Numbered from the stretch's first letter, positions 1-6,788 are shown. The stretch: 6,977 nucleotides of DNA from Clostridia bacterium (GCA_017631745.1 JAGBSR010000210.1:1-6977), one strand, 5' to 3'. Notes: generated from the sequence alone by a model not told the origin. Program-made: numbers and translations.

Positions 1-437
1 ATAAAAATATCGAGTACGGCTATTATCACGGCTATACCCTCTTTGACAAAAAGGGCATTAAGGCGCACTTCCCCTTCGGTTTCGGTCTTTCATATACCGA
101 CTTTGAGGTGAGTACACTGCCGTGTGAGAAAGACGGCGATGTAATCAGAGTCAGAGCCACCGTAAAAAATATCGGTGAATTCGACGGTGACGAAGTGCTT
201 CAGGTTTATGTTGGCAGTGATAATAAAGATATTGACAGACCTGTCAAGGTACTCAAAGGCTTTAAGCGTGTAAGTGTCAAAGCAGGTGAAGCTCTTACTG
301 CAGAGATTGATGTGCTTATTGATGACATTAAATTTTACAATGCAGAAAACGGTAACTGGGAGCTTGACGAAAGCTACACAGTTTATGTGGGAACAGACAG
401 TAAGAATGTAGCCGTTGCAGGAAAAATCAGCTTCTGA
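1..437 (+). CDS. Glycoside hydrolase family 3 beta-glycosidase, C-terminal part (5' end outside window)
   Basis: The reading frame is already open at base 3 and runs to the TGA at 435-437, giving 144 C-terminal residues. The first visible residues include the segment HFPFGFGLSYTDFE, which closely matches the conserved PFGxGLSYTxF motif at the end of the GH3 (alpha/beta)6-sandwich domain. The rest (roughly residues 37-144 of the fragment) is a fibronectin type III-like domain, with the typical pattern of EVLQVYV, RPVKVLKGFKRV and a closing YTVYVGTDS strand. GH3 enzymes remove terminal beta-linked glucose, xylose or similar residues from oligosaccharides. The catalytic nucleophile and any signal peptide lie upstream of the window, so substrate and location cannot be read. 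Next to an esterase and a convergent xylose operon, beta-xylosidase is a reasonable guess and beta-glucosidase the main alternative. It appears co-transcribed with the esterase gene 10 nt downstream. Confidence 0.93.
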   Translation, partial: KNIEYGYYHGYTLFDKKGIKAHFPFGFGLSYTDFEVSTLPCEKDGDVIRVRATVKNIGEFDGDEVLQVYVGSDNKDIDRPVKVLKGFKRVSVKAGEALTAEIDVLIDDIKFYNAENGNWELDESYTVYVGTDSKNVAVAGKISF

Positions 438-441
438 GGTG
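436..441 (+). promoter_or_regulatory. Ribosome binding site GAGGTG for the esterase gene, overlapping the GH3 stop codon
   Basis: GAGGTG lies 6 nt before the ATG at 448 and shares its first two bases with the GH3 TGA stop. It fixes the esterase start at 448. The in-frame ATG at 415 would put 11 extra residues inside the GH3 gene and has no such site at the right distance. Confidence 0.75.
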
Positions 442-447
442 AAAACA

Positions 448-1488
448 ATGAAAAAAAGTCCATATTCACCCGATGAATTTATGTCGAGTCTTTACGGCAA
501 GATAAAGGCAGAGCCCTATAAAAATGCGGTTTCTTATGAGGATGCACTTGAAATCGGCAAAAGTATAAAAGAAAAGGCCATGGAACTTTTTTCTCTTGAA
601 AGATTAAACTCCATGGCAACCGAATTAAGGCTTGTCCCCGTCGGTAAAGTCCTTGATTATCCCGATTATACACTTAAAAAGTATTCGGTGGAAATTCTTC
701 ACGGCTTAAACAGTCTTGTCTATATCCTTGAGCCTAAGAATGTTAAAGGCAAAACCAACGGCGTTATTGCTCTTTGCGGCCACGGCTACGGTGTAAGGCA
801 GATACTCAACATCTCAAAAAAAGGCAACAAAAAGCACTTAAACTATATCGACAACTATCAGAATAACTTTGCAGTAGAAATGGCAAAAAGAGGCTGTACA
901 GTTATCGCTCCCGAGCTGTTCGGTTTCGGTGAGGCAAGACTCAGTCACGATCTGTGGAAGCCATTTTACATAAGCTCCTGCGATGAGCTTTCGCATCATC
1001 TGCTCCCCTACGGGCTTACAACTGCATCACTCAGAGTTTATCAGGCACTCACTTGTGCAAAGATTTTGAGAAAACTTGAAGCAGTTGATGAAAACAAGGT
1101 TTCGCTTATGGGCATTTCAGGTGGCGGTCTGACTGCGCTCTATGCATCAGTGCTTGACGAGAGCATTTATAAAACTGTTATCTGCGGTTATGTCAACACA
1201 TTTAAGGATAGTATTCTTTCAATGTGGCACTGTCCTGACAACTACATCCCGCACATTCTTGAAACGGGTGAAATCTATGATTTTGCCGCTGCTCTGGCAC
1301 CAAAGGAGCTGTTTATAGAATCAGGCGAAAAGGATAAGCTTTTCCCCATAAAAGCCTCCCAGCAGGCACACAACAGCATAAAAAGAGTTTATTCTCTTAT
1401 GAATGCTGAGGATAAGCTTCACATTGATGTTTTTCCCGGCAAGCACGCTGTCTGCGGGAGAAAATCATTTGACTGGCTCTCGGAATAA
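448..1488 (+). CDS. Alpha/beta-hydrolase esterase (acetyl-xylan-esterase / dienelactone-hydrolase-like)
   Basis: This 346-residue protein has the landmarks of a serine alpha/beta-hydrolase. An oxyanion-hole-type turn CGHGYG is at residues 110-115, the nucleophile elbow GISGGG places Ser224 as nucleophile, and EKDKLFP gives Asp296 as the probable acid. PGKHAVCG gives His333 as the catalytic base close to the C terminus. The order and spacing fit the large esterase group that includes acetyl xylan esterases and Abhydrolase_7-like proteins; the exact family is my inference. There is no signal peptide, so it probably acts in the cytoplasm on imported oligosaccharides or small esters. It follows the GH3 gene by 10 nt with its binding site overlapping that gene's stop, so the two form an operon. 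Removing acetyl or other acyl groups so that a glycosidase can finish the oligomer would fit, but the substrate is not shown by the sequence. Confidence 0.85.
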   Translation: MKKSPYSPDEFMSSLYGKIKAEPYKNAVSYEDALEIGKSIKEKAMELFSLERLNSMATELRLVPVGKVLDYPDYTLKKYSVEILHGLNSLVYILEPKNVKGKTNGVIALCGHGYGVRQILNISKKGNKKHLNYIDNYQNNFAVEMAKRGCTVIAPELFGFGEARLSHDLWKPFYISSCDELSHHLLPYGLTTASLRVYQALTCAKILRKLEAVDENKVSLMGISGGGLTALYASVLDESIYKTVICGYVNTFKDSILSMWHCPDNYIPHILETGEIYDFAAALAPKELFIESGEKDKLFPIKASQQAHNSIKRVYSLMNAEDKLHIDVFPGKHAVCGRKSFDWLSE

Positions 1489-1497
1489 CAAAATAAT

Positions 1498-1535
1498 ATC
1501 ACGGTGATTCCTCTGAGGTTTCACCGTGATTTTTT
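1498..1535. terminator. Bidirectional Rho-independent terminator between convergent operons
   Basis: ATCACGGTGA (1498-1507) and TCACCGTGAT (1521-1530) are perfect 10-bp inverted arms around a 13-nt spacer. On the + strand a run of six T follows (1530-1535), ending the GH3-esterase transcript. Read on the - strand, the stem begins just after the TAA at 1538-1540 and is followed by the AT-rich sequence ATTATTTTGT, so it may also end the xyl operon. Confidence 0.85.
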
Positions 1536-1537
1536 GT

Positions 1538-3529
1538 TTATTTGGTTATAGGTTCAAGAGTGATGCAGATGTCTGCTTTATAAACACCGTCAAGCTTAAC
1601 TGTCAGCTTCTTAATATCGGCATAATCATCGTCATATTCATATGCACCCTTGAGTGCCTCGGCTTTCATAACTGAGAAAGTGCCGTCAGTTAAAGATGAA
1701 GCCTTAAGCTGTTTATCACCGATTGTAAGAATTGCAGTTTTGCCGCCTTCTGAAATTTCTATATCAGCCTTTGTATGCATAAACCAATAAATTTCACTCG
1801 GCACAGAACAGATAACCTTATCGGTAACCTTGAGAGATGAGCTGTTATCATAAAGTTCAAAGTCTCTCACAGCACTCAGGGCACCGTTCATTCGGTATGC
1901 ATCTGTCATTTTGAGCGAGCATTTGCCACCGTCAGCGGTCTCTTCAAAAGAAGAGAAGGAAGCTCTTGCGAGAGCATACTGATCCTCAACAGTCATTTTC
2001 GGGTTGATTACAAGTGTGTTCTGACCCTCGGCACGCTTGCAGTAGTTTTTCCATCTGCCACCTGCAGGAAGGTTAAGGAAATAGTTGGGAGCATCATAAG
2101 CTCCGGGACCGAGCTCCTCTGCCCATCTTTCACCCATTGCATCAAAGACGAAGGTGCCTATATCAAGATCGCCGTGGTTTGTATAATTGTAGCCTCCCTT
2201 TATACCTGCAAAGGTTGCATTTTTATCGAGATAAGCACTTCTTAAAAGTACAAGCTCCTGTCCCACATCTGAGCCGAGCTTTAATGCAAGTGTCTCATCT
2301 GAAAAGTCTGCATTTTCGGCTGTGTAGCTTCTGTCGTACCAGAGAAGTGAAAGTGTATCTTCCTTGCCCTTTCCGTTTCTTTCGGTGTCAGTTGATGTGT
2401 TAGGTGTAAATACTCCTGCCACATCCCACATCTGATAGCAGGCAAGAAGAGACGAATCACATTCCGAGGCATACCAATGAAGAGCAGGTGTGAAGCACAT
2501 TCTGTCTTTATTGTCACCGAAGTTGAAAACACCTGTAGGTGTGGTTATGTAAACAGGGAACTTACCGAGCTCCTTGAAGCCGTCTATTTCACTCATACCA
2601 TAATCGGTACCGAGAAAATTCTTTGATGTGGCTACAAAGTTTACTATTGAATTCATACCTGATTGACTGTAACCCGGGCCCTCAGCATAAACACCATCGG
2701 GAGTAAAGTTAGCGAAAGCTACAGGCATAGCTTCATAGCACATCTTAAGGAACTCTGCCGCCTCATCGGGATAGTAGGAACTGAAAGTCATAGATGCGAT
2801 ACCAACACCGCTGTAACAGATGCTGTTCCAGTTATTTTTTGACCAGGTGAACCAATTTTTAAGATAGTTCTTTGACAGAGCAGGCTTTATAGCATACTCG
2901 TAAGTTGTTGCAGCAAGATAGTCTTTTTGCTCAGTGGTAAGATAGTCATAAAACCAGTCATAACCTATTGATACCGCAAGAGCCATCTCTGCCGTTGCAA
3001 GAAAATGAGAAGTACACCAATCGTCATAGCTGCATACATTTTCAAGCTCTTCCCACGCTCTGTCGGCATATTTCTTTTCGCCTGTTATCTGCCATGCATA
3101 GCCGAGTATAACCATACGATTGATAACCTCACGGGAAATCGGTAAAATACTGTCTTCCTCATCGAGGACATATTCCATAACAGGGTAAATATTTCTGTCG
3201 AGAAGACCGTCGGCATTAGCGATTACACTGTTGCTGAGCGCCTGAGTGTATTCAGTAAAATTGCCGCTGTTATATTCGTCTCTTGCATAATCGAAGTTTT
3301 CCTTTTTTACAAGAACAAAGGGATGAACATCTTCTGCTTCAGCAAGAGCTTTTTTGAGTTCTTGTTTTGTCACGGCACCCATATTGAAATCAAGGTCGAT
3401 ATACTCAATACCCACATCCATCATATCAGGAATGACATCGAGATAAGGCAGTGCTATATGAAGAGGTGATGCCGATAAAATCATAGTTAAAACTGAAAGC
3501 AAAGCTATCAGCGATTTAAGAATAAACAT
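1538..3529 (-). CDS. Secreted heparinase II/III-family protein (probable polysaccharide lyase)
   Basis: This 663-residue protein begins with a signal-peptide-like segment: Lys5, then a hydrophobic run to about residue 18, with a possible cut near Ala20. Residues 65-330 read as the alpha/alpha-toroid of heparinase II/III proteins, with HPFVLVKKENF (69-79), KNNWNSIC (231-238) and YAEGPGY (281-287). The beta-sandwich half follows FNFGDN (335-340) and carries the hallmark YNYTNHGDLDIGTFVFDAMG (447-466) and YWFMHTKAD (581-589). Such proteins usually cleave uronic-acid-containing polysaccharides by beta-elimination or are structural relatives; no substrate can be named. Tyr and His residues that could serve in catalysis are present (His452, Tyr287), but their role is inferred by motif position. 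The second His seen in many NHGHLD motifs is Asp454 here. It is the last gene of the xylA-xylB operon, 13 nt after xylB. The start is fixed by TAAGGAGGGT just upstream. Confidence 0.85.
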   Translation of the reverse strand: MFILKSLIALLSVLTMILSASPLHIALPYLDVIPDMMDVGIEYIDLDFNMGAVTKQELKKALAEAEDVHPFVLVKKENFDYARDEYNSGNFTEYTQALSNSVIANADGLLDRNIYPVMEYVLDEEDSILPISREVINRMVILGYAWQITGEKKYADRAWEELENVCSYDDWCTSHFLATAEMALAVSIGYDWFYDYLTTEQKDYLAATTYEYAIKPALSKNYLKNWFTWSKNNWNSICYSGVGIASMTFSSYYPDEAAEFLKMCYEAMPVAFANFTPDGVYAEGPGYSQSGMNSIVNFVATSKNFLGTDYGMSEIDGFKELGKFPVYITTPTGVFNFGDNKDRMCFTPALHWYASECDSSLLACYQMWDVAGVFTPNTSTDTERNGKGKEDTLSLLWYDRSYTAENADFSDETLALKLGSDVGQELVLLRSAYLDKNATFAGIKGGYNYTNHGDLDIGTFVFDAMGERWAEELGPGAYDAPNYFLNLPAGGRWKNYCKRAEGQNTLVINPKMTVEDQYALARASFSSFEETADGGKCSLKMTDAYRMNGALSAVRDFELYDNSSSLKVTDKVICSVPSEIYWFMHTKADIEISEGGKTAILTIGDKQLKASSLTDGTFSVMKAEALKGAYEYDDDYADIKKLTVKLDGVYKADICITLEPITK

Positions 3530-3536
3530 CCTGATA

Positions 3537-3545
3537 CCCTCCTTA
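3537..3545 (-). promoter_or_regulatory. Ribosome binding site TAAGGAGGG for the heparinase-like gene, containing the xylB stop
   Basis: On the minus strand TAAGGAGGG ends 7 nt before the ATG at 3527-3529. Its first three bases are the xylB stop codon (3543-3545). This near-perfect site confirms the start at 3529 and suggests that ribosomes ending xylB translation can feed the next gene. Confidence 0.8.
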
Positions 3546-4991
3546 TACTATACCCTTGATAGCCGGGTACAGCTTTCTCCATCTGAGATATTTCTCTTCA
3601 TATTTATCTGTAAGCTCCTTCTCAGGAACAACTGTTTCAGCTGTTTTGTAAACCTTATTTTCGAGCTCTGCATATTCATCGGTGGTCATTACACCCTTTG
3701 CTGCAAGCATAGCCGCACCGAGAGATGCACCCTCCTGGTTTTCGGGAATGCAAAGCTCGATACCGAGCACATTTGCAATAATTTTCAGCCACAGCTTATT
3801 TTTTGTACCGCCACCGCAGACGTTTGATTTTTTGATGTCAATTCCCATATTGCGAATAATATCAATATTGTGCCTCAGAGCAAAGGCAACACCCTCAAGC
3901 ACGGCAAGGCTCATATCGTCCTTGTCTGTGTCAAGGCTCATTCCGTAGAACATACCTCTTACATCGGTGTCATTGAGAGGTGAACGCTCACCCATAAGAT
4001 AAGGCAGGAACAAACAGTCATTTTCACCAAGTCTGTCTTCCTTTGAAAGCACCTCGTCATAACCGTCACGAAGAACCTTTTCAATCCACCAGTTACAGCA
4101 AACCGCTGCAGAAAGCATACAAGCCATCTGATGATAGTTACGGCTTGCAGAGCAGAAGGAGTGAATTGCACTTTCTCTATCAAGGCTGAATTTATCGCTG
4201 ACAGTAAAGATAGTACCGCTTGTGCCGAGAGATATATTGCAGTCGCCGTTTTTTACGGTGCCCGTACCGATAGCTGCAGCAGCATTGTCACCTGCACCGA
4301 TGACGATTTTCACTTCACCGAGACCAAGCTCCTTGGCAAGGTCAGCTTTAAGCACACCTGCACTTTCGTCACTTTCAAGCACTTTCGGAAGCCATTCTTC
4401 TTTTATGCCGTGCTCGTCAATAATATTCTTTGCCCAACAGCGGTTTTCCACATCAAAGTAAAGTGTGCCCGAAGCGTCGGAAACATCGGTGCAAGCTTTC
4501 CCTGAAAGTCTGTAGGCAACATAATCCTTGGGGAGCATAATTTTGCTTATCTTGCTGTAATTTTCAGGCTCGTTTTCCTTTACCCATAAAAGCTTCGGCA
4601 GAGTAAAGCCCGCAAATGCAATATTTGCTGTATTGTCAAGAAGATAATCCTTGTTTTCATTGAGCTTATCCGTCTCTGACTGACTTCTCGAATCGTTCCA
4701 CAAAAGCGCAGGGCGGATAACTTTATCATTTTCGTCAAGCATAACGAGTCCGTGCATCTGACCCGAAAAAGAGAAGGACTTTACTTCCTTTGCTTCTATA
4801 CCCTCAAAAAGTTCTTTAAGGGCGGAAGTTGTCTGATTATACCAATCCTCAGGATTCTGCTCACTCCAGCCGCCGCGAGGAAAATATAAGGGATATTCCT
4901 TAGTGACCGAGGATACAACCTCACCGTCACCGCTTAAAAGCAGAGTTTTGACAGAGGAAGTACCAAGGTCGATACCAACATAATAATTCAT
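3543..4991 (-). CDS. xylB: Xylulokinase
   Basis: This 482-residue FGGY-family sugar kinase phosphorylates D-xylulose to xylulose 5-phosphate with ATP in the cytoplasm, the second step of xylose catabolism. The N-terminal domain opens with GIDLGTSSVK (residues 6-15, Asp8 in the phosphate-binding loop). It carries the xylulokinase-type substrate motif SGQMHGLV (76-83), followed by LLWNDSRS (96-103). The second domain has IGAGDNAAAAIG (231-242), where Asp235 is the expected catalytic base, then SLGTSGTIF (254-262), YLMGERSPLND (331-341) and the ATP-binding GGGTKNKLW (393-401). Length is normal for the family and nothing is missing. It lies 10 nt after xylA and 13 nt before the heparinase-like gene. 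The MHG motif and the xylA neighbour argue against glycerol kinase or gluconokinase. Confidence 0.97.
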   Translation of the reverse strand: MNYYVGIDLGTSSVKTLLLSGDGEVVSSVTKEYPLYFPRGGWSEQNPEDWYNQTTSALKELFEGIEAKEVKSFSFSGQMHGLVMLDENDKVIRPALLWNDSRSQSETDKLNENKDYLLDNTANIAFAGFTLPKLLWVKENEPENYSKISKIMLPKDYVAYRLSGKACTDVSDASGTLYFDVENRCWAKNIIDEHGIKEEWLPKVLESDESAGVLKADLAKELGLGEVKIVIGAGDNAAAAIGTGTVKNGDCNISLGTSGTIFTVSDKFSLDRESAIHSFCSASRNYHQMACMLSAAVCCNWWIEKVLRDGYDEVLSKEDRLGENDCLFLPYLMGERSPLNDTDVRGMFYGMSLDTDKDDMSLAVLEGVAFALRHNIDIIRNMGIDIKKSNVCGGGTKNKLWLKIIANVLGIELCIPENQEGASLGAAMLAAKGVMTTDEYAELENKVYKTAETVVPEKELTDKYEEKYLRWRKLYPAIKGIV

Positions 4992-4996
4992 AATCT

Positions 4997-5003
4997 ACCT
5001 CTT
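4997..5003 (-). promoter_or_regulatory. Ribosome binding site AAGAGGT for xylB, overlapping the xylA stop
   Basis: The minus strand reads TAAGAGGTAGATT and then the xylB ATG (4989-4991). The TAA is the xylA stop (5002-5004), so its last two bases belong to the binding site. Spacing to the ATG is 5 nt after AAGAGGT. Confidence 0.75.
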
Positions 5004-6312
5004 AAAAAAGAATCTGATTTACTATTGTCTGTAAGTATTCCTGTCTGCCGGAATCGGGGTTGGTTGTAATTTTCTTTTCACAGGCATAAGCTGAAAGTCC
5101 CTCAAGAGTTGCTTCACCGCTTAAAATCTTTTCACCGATACCCTCATTGAATGAAGCATACTTATTCTTAATGAAAGCATCAATTCTGCCGTCTTCGATA
5201 AGCTCTGCTGCCTTGATAAGACCGAGTGCAAAGGTATCCATAGCAAGAATGTGACCGTAGAACATATCCTCAAAGGAGTTACTGGGTCTGCGGTTTTTAG
5301 CGTCAAAGTTAAAGCCGCCTGTAAGACCGCCTGCCTTGAGCACCTCATACATACACATTGTTGCTTCATAAACATCAAAGGGGAATTCATCTGTGTCCCA
5401 ACCTAAAAGAAGGTCGCCCTGGTTGGCATCAATTGAGCCGAGCATTCCGTTAATAGCTGAAATACGAAGCTCGTGCTGGAAGGTGTGACCTGCAAGTGTA
5501 GCGTGGTTAGCTTCAATGTTCATCTTGAAATCCTTGTCAAGTCCGTACTGACGAAGGAAACCGATAGCAGTTGCCGCATCAAAATCGTACTGATGCTTCA
5601 TAGGCTCTTTCGGTTTGGGCTCTATATAGAAGTCACCTGCAAAACCTATCTTTCTGCCGTATTCAACAGCCATTTTCATAAGGCGGGCAATGTTTTCCTG
5701 CTCAAATTTAACATCAGTGTTGAGAAGACTTTCATAGCCCTCTCTGCCTCCCCAGAAAACATAGCCCTTACCGCCGAGCTTAACGGTGATATCAAGAGCT
5801 TTTTTAATCTGAGCCGCCGCGAAGCAATAAACCTCTGCACTGTTGGTACTGCCTGCACCGTTCATAAACTTGGGATTGCCGAACATATTTGCAGTACCCC
5901 AAAGGCATTTAATTCCGGTTTCTTTCATTTTGATGAGTATGTAATCGGAAATTTCATCAAGACGGGCATTTGTTACATTGATATCCTCATCCTCAGGAAC
6001 CAGGTCAACATCGTGGAAACAGAAATATTCTATGCCCATTTTGCTCATAAATTCAAAGCCTGCATCAACCTTAGCCTTGGCATGAGCCATTGTTGCTTTT
6101 TCATTGTCAAAGCTCTTGTCAGCAGTACCTGCACCGAACATATCAACACCGCAGGCACCGAGGGTGTGCCACCAGGCCATAGCAAAGGGAAGGTGCTCAC
6201 TCATTTTCTTACCAAGGATAACACGATCCTTATCATAGTAACGGAAGGCCATAGGATTTTTGCTGTCCTTGCCCTCAAATTTTACTTTGTCAATAAACTT
6301 AAAAAACTCCAT
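5002..6312 (-). CDS. xylA: Xylose isomerase (class II)
   Basis: This 436-residue cytoplasmic enzyme interconverts D-xylose and D-xylulose using two divalent metal ions. Visible active-site residues are His100 and Asp103 (CFHDVDL), the VFWGGREGYE segment (185-194), Glu231 and Lys233 (YIEPKPKEP), and Glu267 and His270 (NIEANHATLAGH). Asp295 (SIDANQGD), Asp306 and Asp308 (GWDTDEFP) and Asp337 (NFDAK) complete the set. These follow the order of the class II enzymes such as E. coli XylA, offset by one or two residues, so the enzyme looks intact. The N-terminal extension before the AMAWWHTLGACGVDMFG region and the length are also class II traits. I chose the ATG at 6312: it follows AAGGAG by 7 nt and lies downstream of the promoter, whereas the longer frame (to 6360) would start inside the promoter. 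It is the first gene of the xylA-xylB-heparinase-like operon. Confidence 0.97.
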   Translation of the reverse strand: MEFFKFIDKVKFEGKDSKNPMAFRYYDKDRVILGKKMSEHLPFAMAWWHTLGACGVDMFGAGTADKSFDNEKATMAHAKAKVDAGFEFMSKMGIEYFCFHDVDLVPEDEDINVTNARLDEISDYILIKMKETGIKCLWGTANMFGNPKFMNGAGSTNSAEVYCFAAAQIKKALDITVKLGGKGYVFWGGREGYESLLNTDVKFEQENIARLMKMAVEYGRKIGFAGDFYIEPKPKEPMKHQYDFDAATAIGFLRQYGLDKDFKMNIEANHATLAGHTFQHELRISAINGMLGSIDANQGDLLLGWDTDEFPFDVYEATMCMYEVLKAGGLTGGFNFDAKNRRPSNSFEDMFYGHILAMDTFALGLIKAAELIEDGRIDAFIKNKYASFNEGIGEKILSGEATLEGLSAYACEKKITTNPDSGRQEYLQTIVNQILF

Positions 6313-6319
6313 AATAATT

Positions 6320-6325
6320 CTCCTT
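6320..6325 (-). promoter_or_regulatory. Ribosome binding site AAGGAG for xylA
   Basis: AAGGAG on the minus strand sits 7 nt before the ATG at 6310-6312. It rules out the upstream in-frame ATG at 6360, which overlaps the promoter -10 region. Confidence 0.85.
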
Positions 6326-6326
6326 T

Positions 6327-6342
6327 TCGGTTTGATTACCGA
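6327..6342 (-). promoter_or_regulatory. Candidate operator, inverted repeat TCGGT-N6-ACCGA at the xylA transcription start
   Basis: A 16-bp inverted repeat with perfect 5-bp arms (6327-6331 and 6338-6342) lies just downstream of the -10 box and covers the expected transcription start near 6340. This is a typical place for a repressor site. It could instead form a small hairpin in the leader RNA. The binding protein is unknown and no regulator gene is in the window. Confidence 0.45.
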
Positions 6343-6346
6343 TTTG

Positions 6347-6376
6347 ATTATATCATACACATTATTCCCTTTTCAA
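6347..6376 (-). promoter_or_regulatory. Sigma-A-type promoter of the xylA-xylB operon
   Basis: On the minus strand TTGAAA (6376-6371) is followed after 18 bp by a perfect TATAAT (6352-6347), with an extended -10 TG at 6355-6354. Transcription should start near 6340, leaving a leader of about 28 nt before xylA. No clear catabolite-responsive element was seen nearby. Confidence 0.8.
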
Positions 6377-6385
6377 CCTAAAAGT

Positions 6386-6431
6386 AAAAAACCTCCCTAA
6401 TTATGCACATTAGTGTACAAGTCAGTGAGGT
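6386..6431 (-). terminator. Rho-independent terminator downstream of the 88-aa ORF
   Basis: On the minus strand ACCTCACT (6431-6424) pairs with AGGGAGGT (6398-6391) with one mismatch, followed by six T (6391-6386). The long loop holds a second small hairpin (TGTACA-CTAA-TGTGCA, with one G-U pair). It separates the small upstream ORF from the xyl promoter, whose -35 box begins only 10 bp beyond. Confidence 0.65.
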
Positions 6432-6454
6432 CTGTATGCTTATTTTTTTACAGC

Positions 6455-6721
6455 TTAAATTTTTTTCTTAACCATATCGATAAACTGCGATGTCGTTTTG
6501 CCTGTCAGCGATATTACACCTGTTGCAAGCTTACCGACAAAAAGCGGAATGCCTACAGAAGCAATATTACTCTCTAAAAACTCATCCTTTTCGTAGAGTC
6601 TCATAACATACTTATAATCCTTTGAGCATACCATTGCCGCCTTGGCGTGAGTACCGTCCTCTTTCATCTGCAAAATAATCCATAAATATTTCTTGGTAAT
6701 ATGTTCAGTTTCATTTGCCAA
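6455..6721 (-). CDS. Hypothetical protein of 88 aa, start uncertain, possibly frameshifted
   Basis: I do not recognise this protein. The frame from a TTG at 6719-6721 to the TAA at 6455-6457 encodes 88 residues of mixed, protein-like composition. There is a charged N-terminal half (MKEDGTHAKAAMVCSKDYKYVMRLYEKDEF), a Gly- and Ile/Leu-rich middle (IPLFVGKLATGVISLTG) that is too short and polar to be a confident membrane helix, and a lysine-rich end (DMVKKKI). No signal peptide or catalytic motif is seen. The TTG has no convincing ribosome binding site, and the internal ATG at codon 19 has none either. The frame stays open upstream to a TGA at 6785-6787 without a standard start. A better start (GTG at 6788) lies in another frame; removing one T from the run at 6753-6759 would join them into a 110-residue protein. 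The downstream terminator supports a real minus-strand transcript. It could be a true small gene, a decayed one, or affected by a sequence error. Confidence 0.5.
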   Translation of the reverse strand: MANETEHITKKYLWIILQMKEDGTHAKAAMVCSKDYKYVMRLYEKDEFLESNIASVGIPLFVGKLATGVISLTGKTTSQFIDMVKKKI

Positions 6722-6731
6722 TTCAGGTGCT

Positions 6732-6788
6732 TTACCGGAAACGGCATAAAAGAAAAAAACACTTTGCTGGATAAAGGTGTTTTTTCAC
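6732..6788 (-). CDS. Possible 5' segment of the small gene (or leader peptide), in a different frame
   Basis: From the GTG at 6786-6788 this frame encodes 18 residues (MKKHLYPAK at the start) and stops at the TAA at 6732-6734. GGAG lies 4 nt before the GTG, a slightly short but usable spacing. An in-frame ATG at 6798-6800 would add four residues, and another at 6834-6836 sixteen, but neither has a binding site. It runs through the T7 run and overlaps the two hairpins described here. It may be the true N terminus of the 88-aa ORF, lost by one extra T, or a short leader peptide of an attenuator. It could also be chance. Confidence 0.25.
   Translation of the reverse strand: MKKHLYPAKCFFLLCRFR
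6753..6785. terminator. Terminator-like hairpin with A-tract and T-tract, upstream of the 88-aa ORF
   Basis: The arms AAAAAACACTTT (6754-6765) and AAAGGTGTTTTTT (6773-6785) pair with one bulged base around the 7-nt loop GCTGGAT. Both strands end in a T run (six on +, seven on -), so it could stop transcription either way. On the minus strand it would act 31 nt before the TTG start of the 88-aa ORF, as an attenuator. The stem is GC-poor, so its strength is doubtful. Confidence 0.5.

Noticed and set aside
415..447. Longer esterase version starting at the ATG at 415.
   Set aside because: It overlaps the GH3 coding end and has no suitable binding site, while GAGGTG at 436-441 is well placed for the ATG at 448.
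2137..2532. Overlapping 80-90-codon open frames on both strands within the heparinase-like gene.
   Set aside because: The host frame is continuous and carries all family motifs, and the overlapping translations show no motif or start signal.
4131..4505. A 124-codon + strand open frame, with smaller frames overlapping it, opposite xylB.
   Set aside because: These are shadows of the xylB coding sequence with no binding site, no family motif and no room for a promoter of their own.
6313..6360. Longer xylose isomerase version with 16 extra N-terminal residues from the ATG at 6360.
   Set aside because: That start lies upstream of the expected transcription start and overlaps the -10 region. The ATG at 6312 has a strong AAGGAG site and gives the usual family length and residue numbering.
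5473..6381. A 302-codon open frame on the + strand running opposite most of xylA.
   Set aside because: It lies antisense to an intact, well-conserved xylose isomerase gene, has no ribosome binding site or recognisable domain, and its low-complexity hydrophobic and cysteine-rich translation is what the reverse of a codon-biased gene gives.
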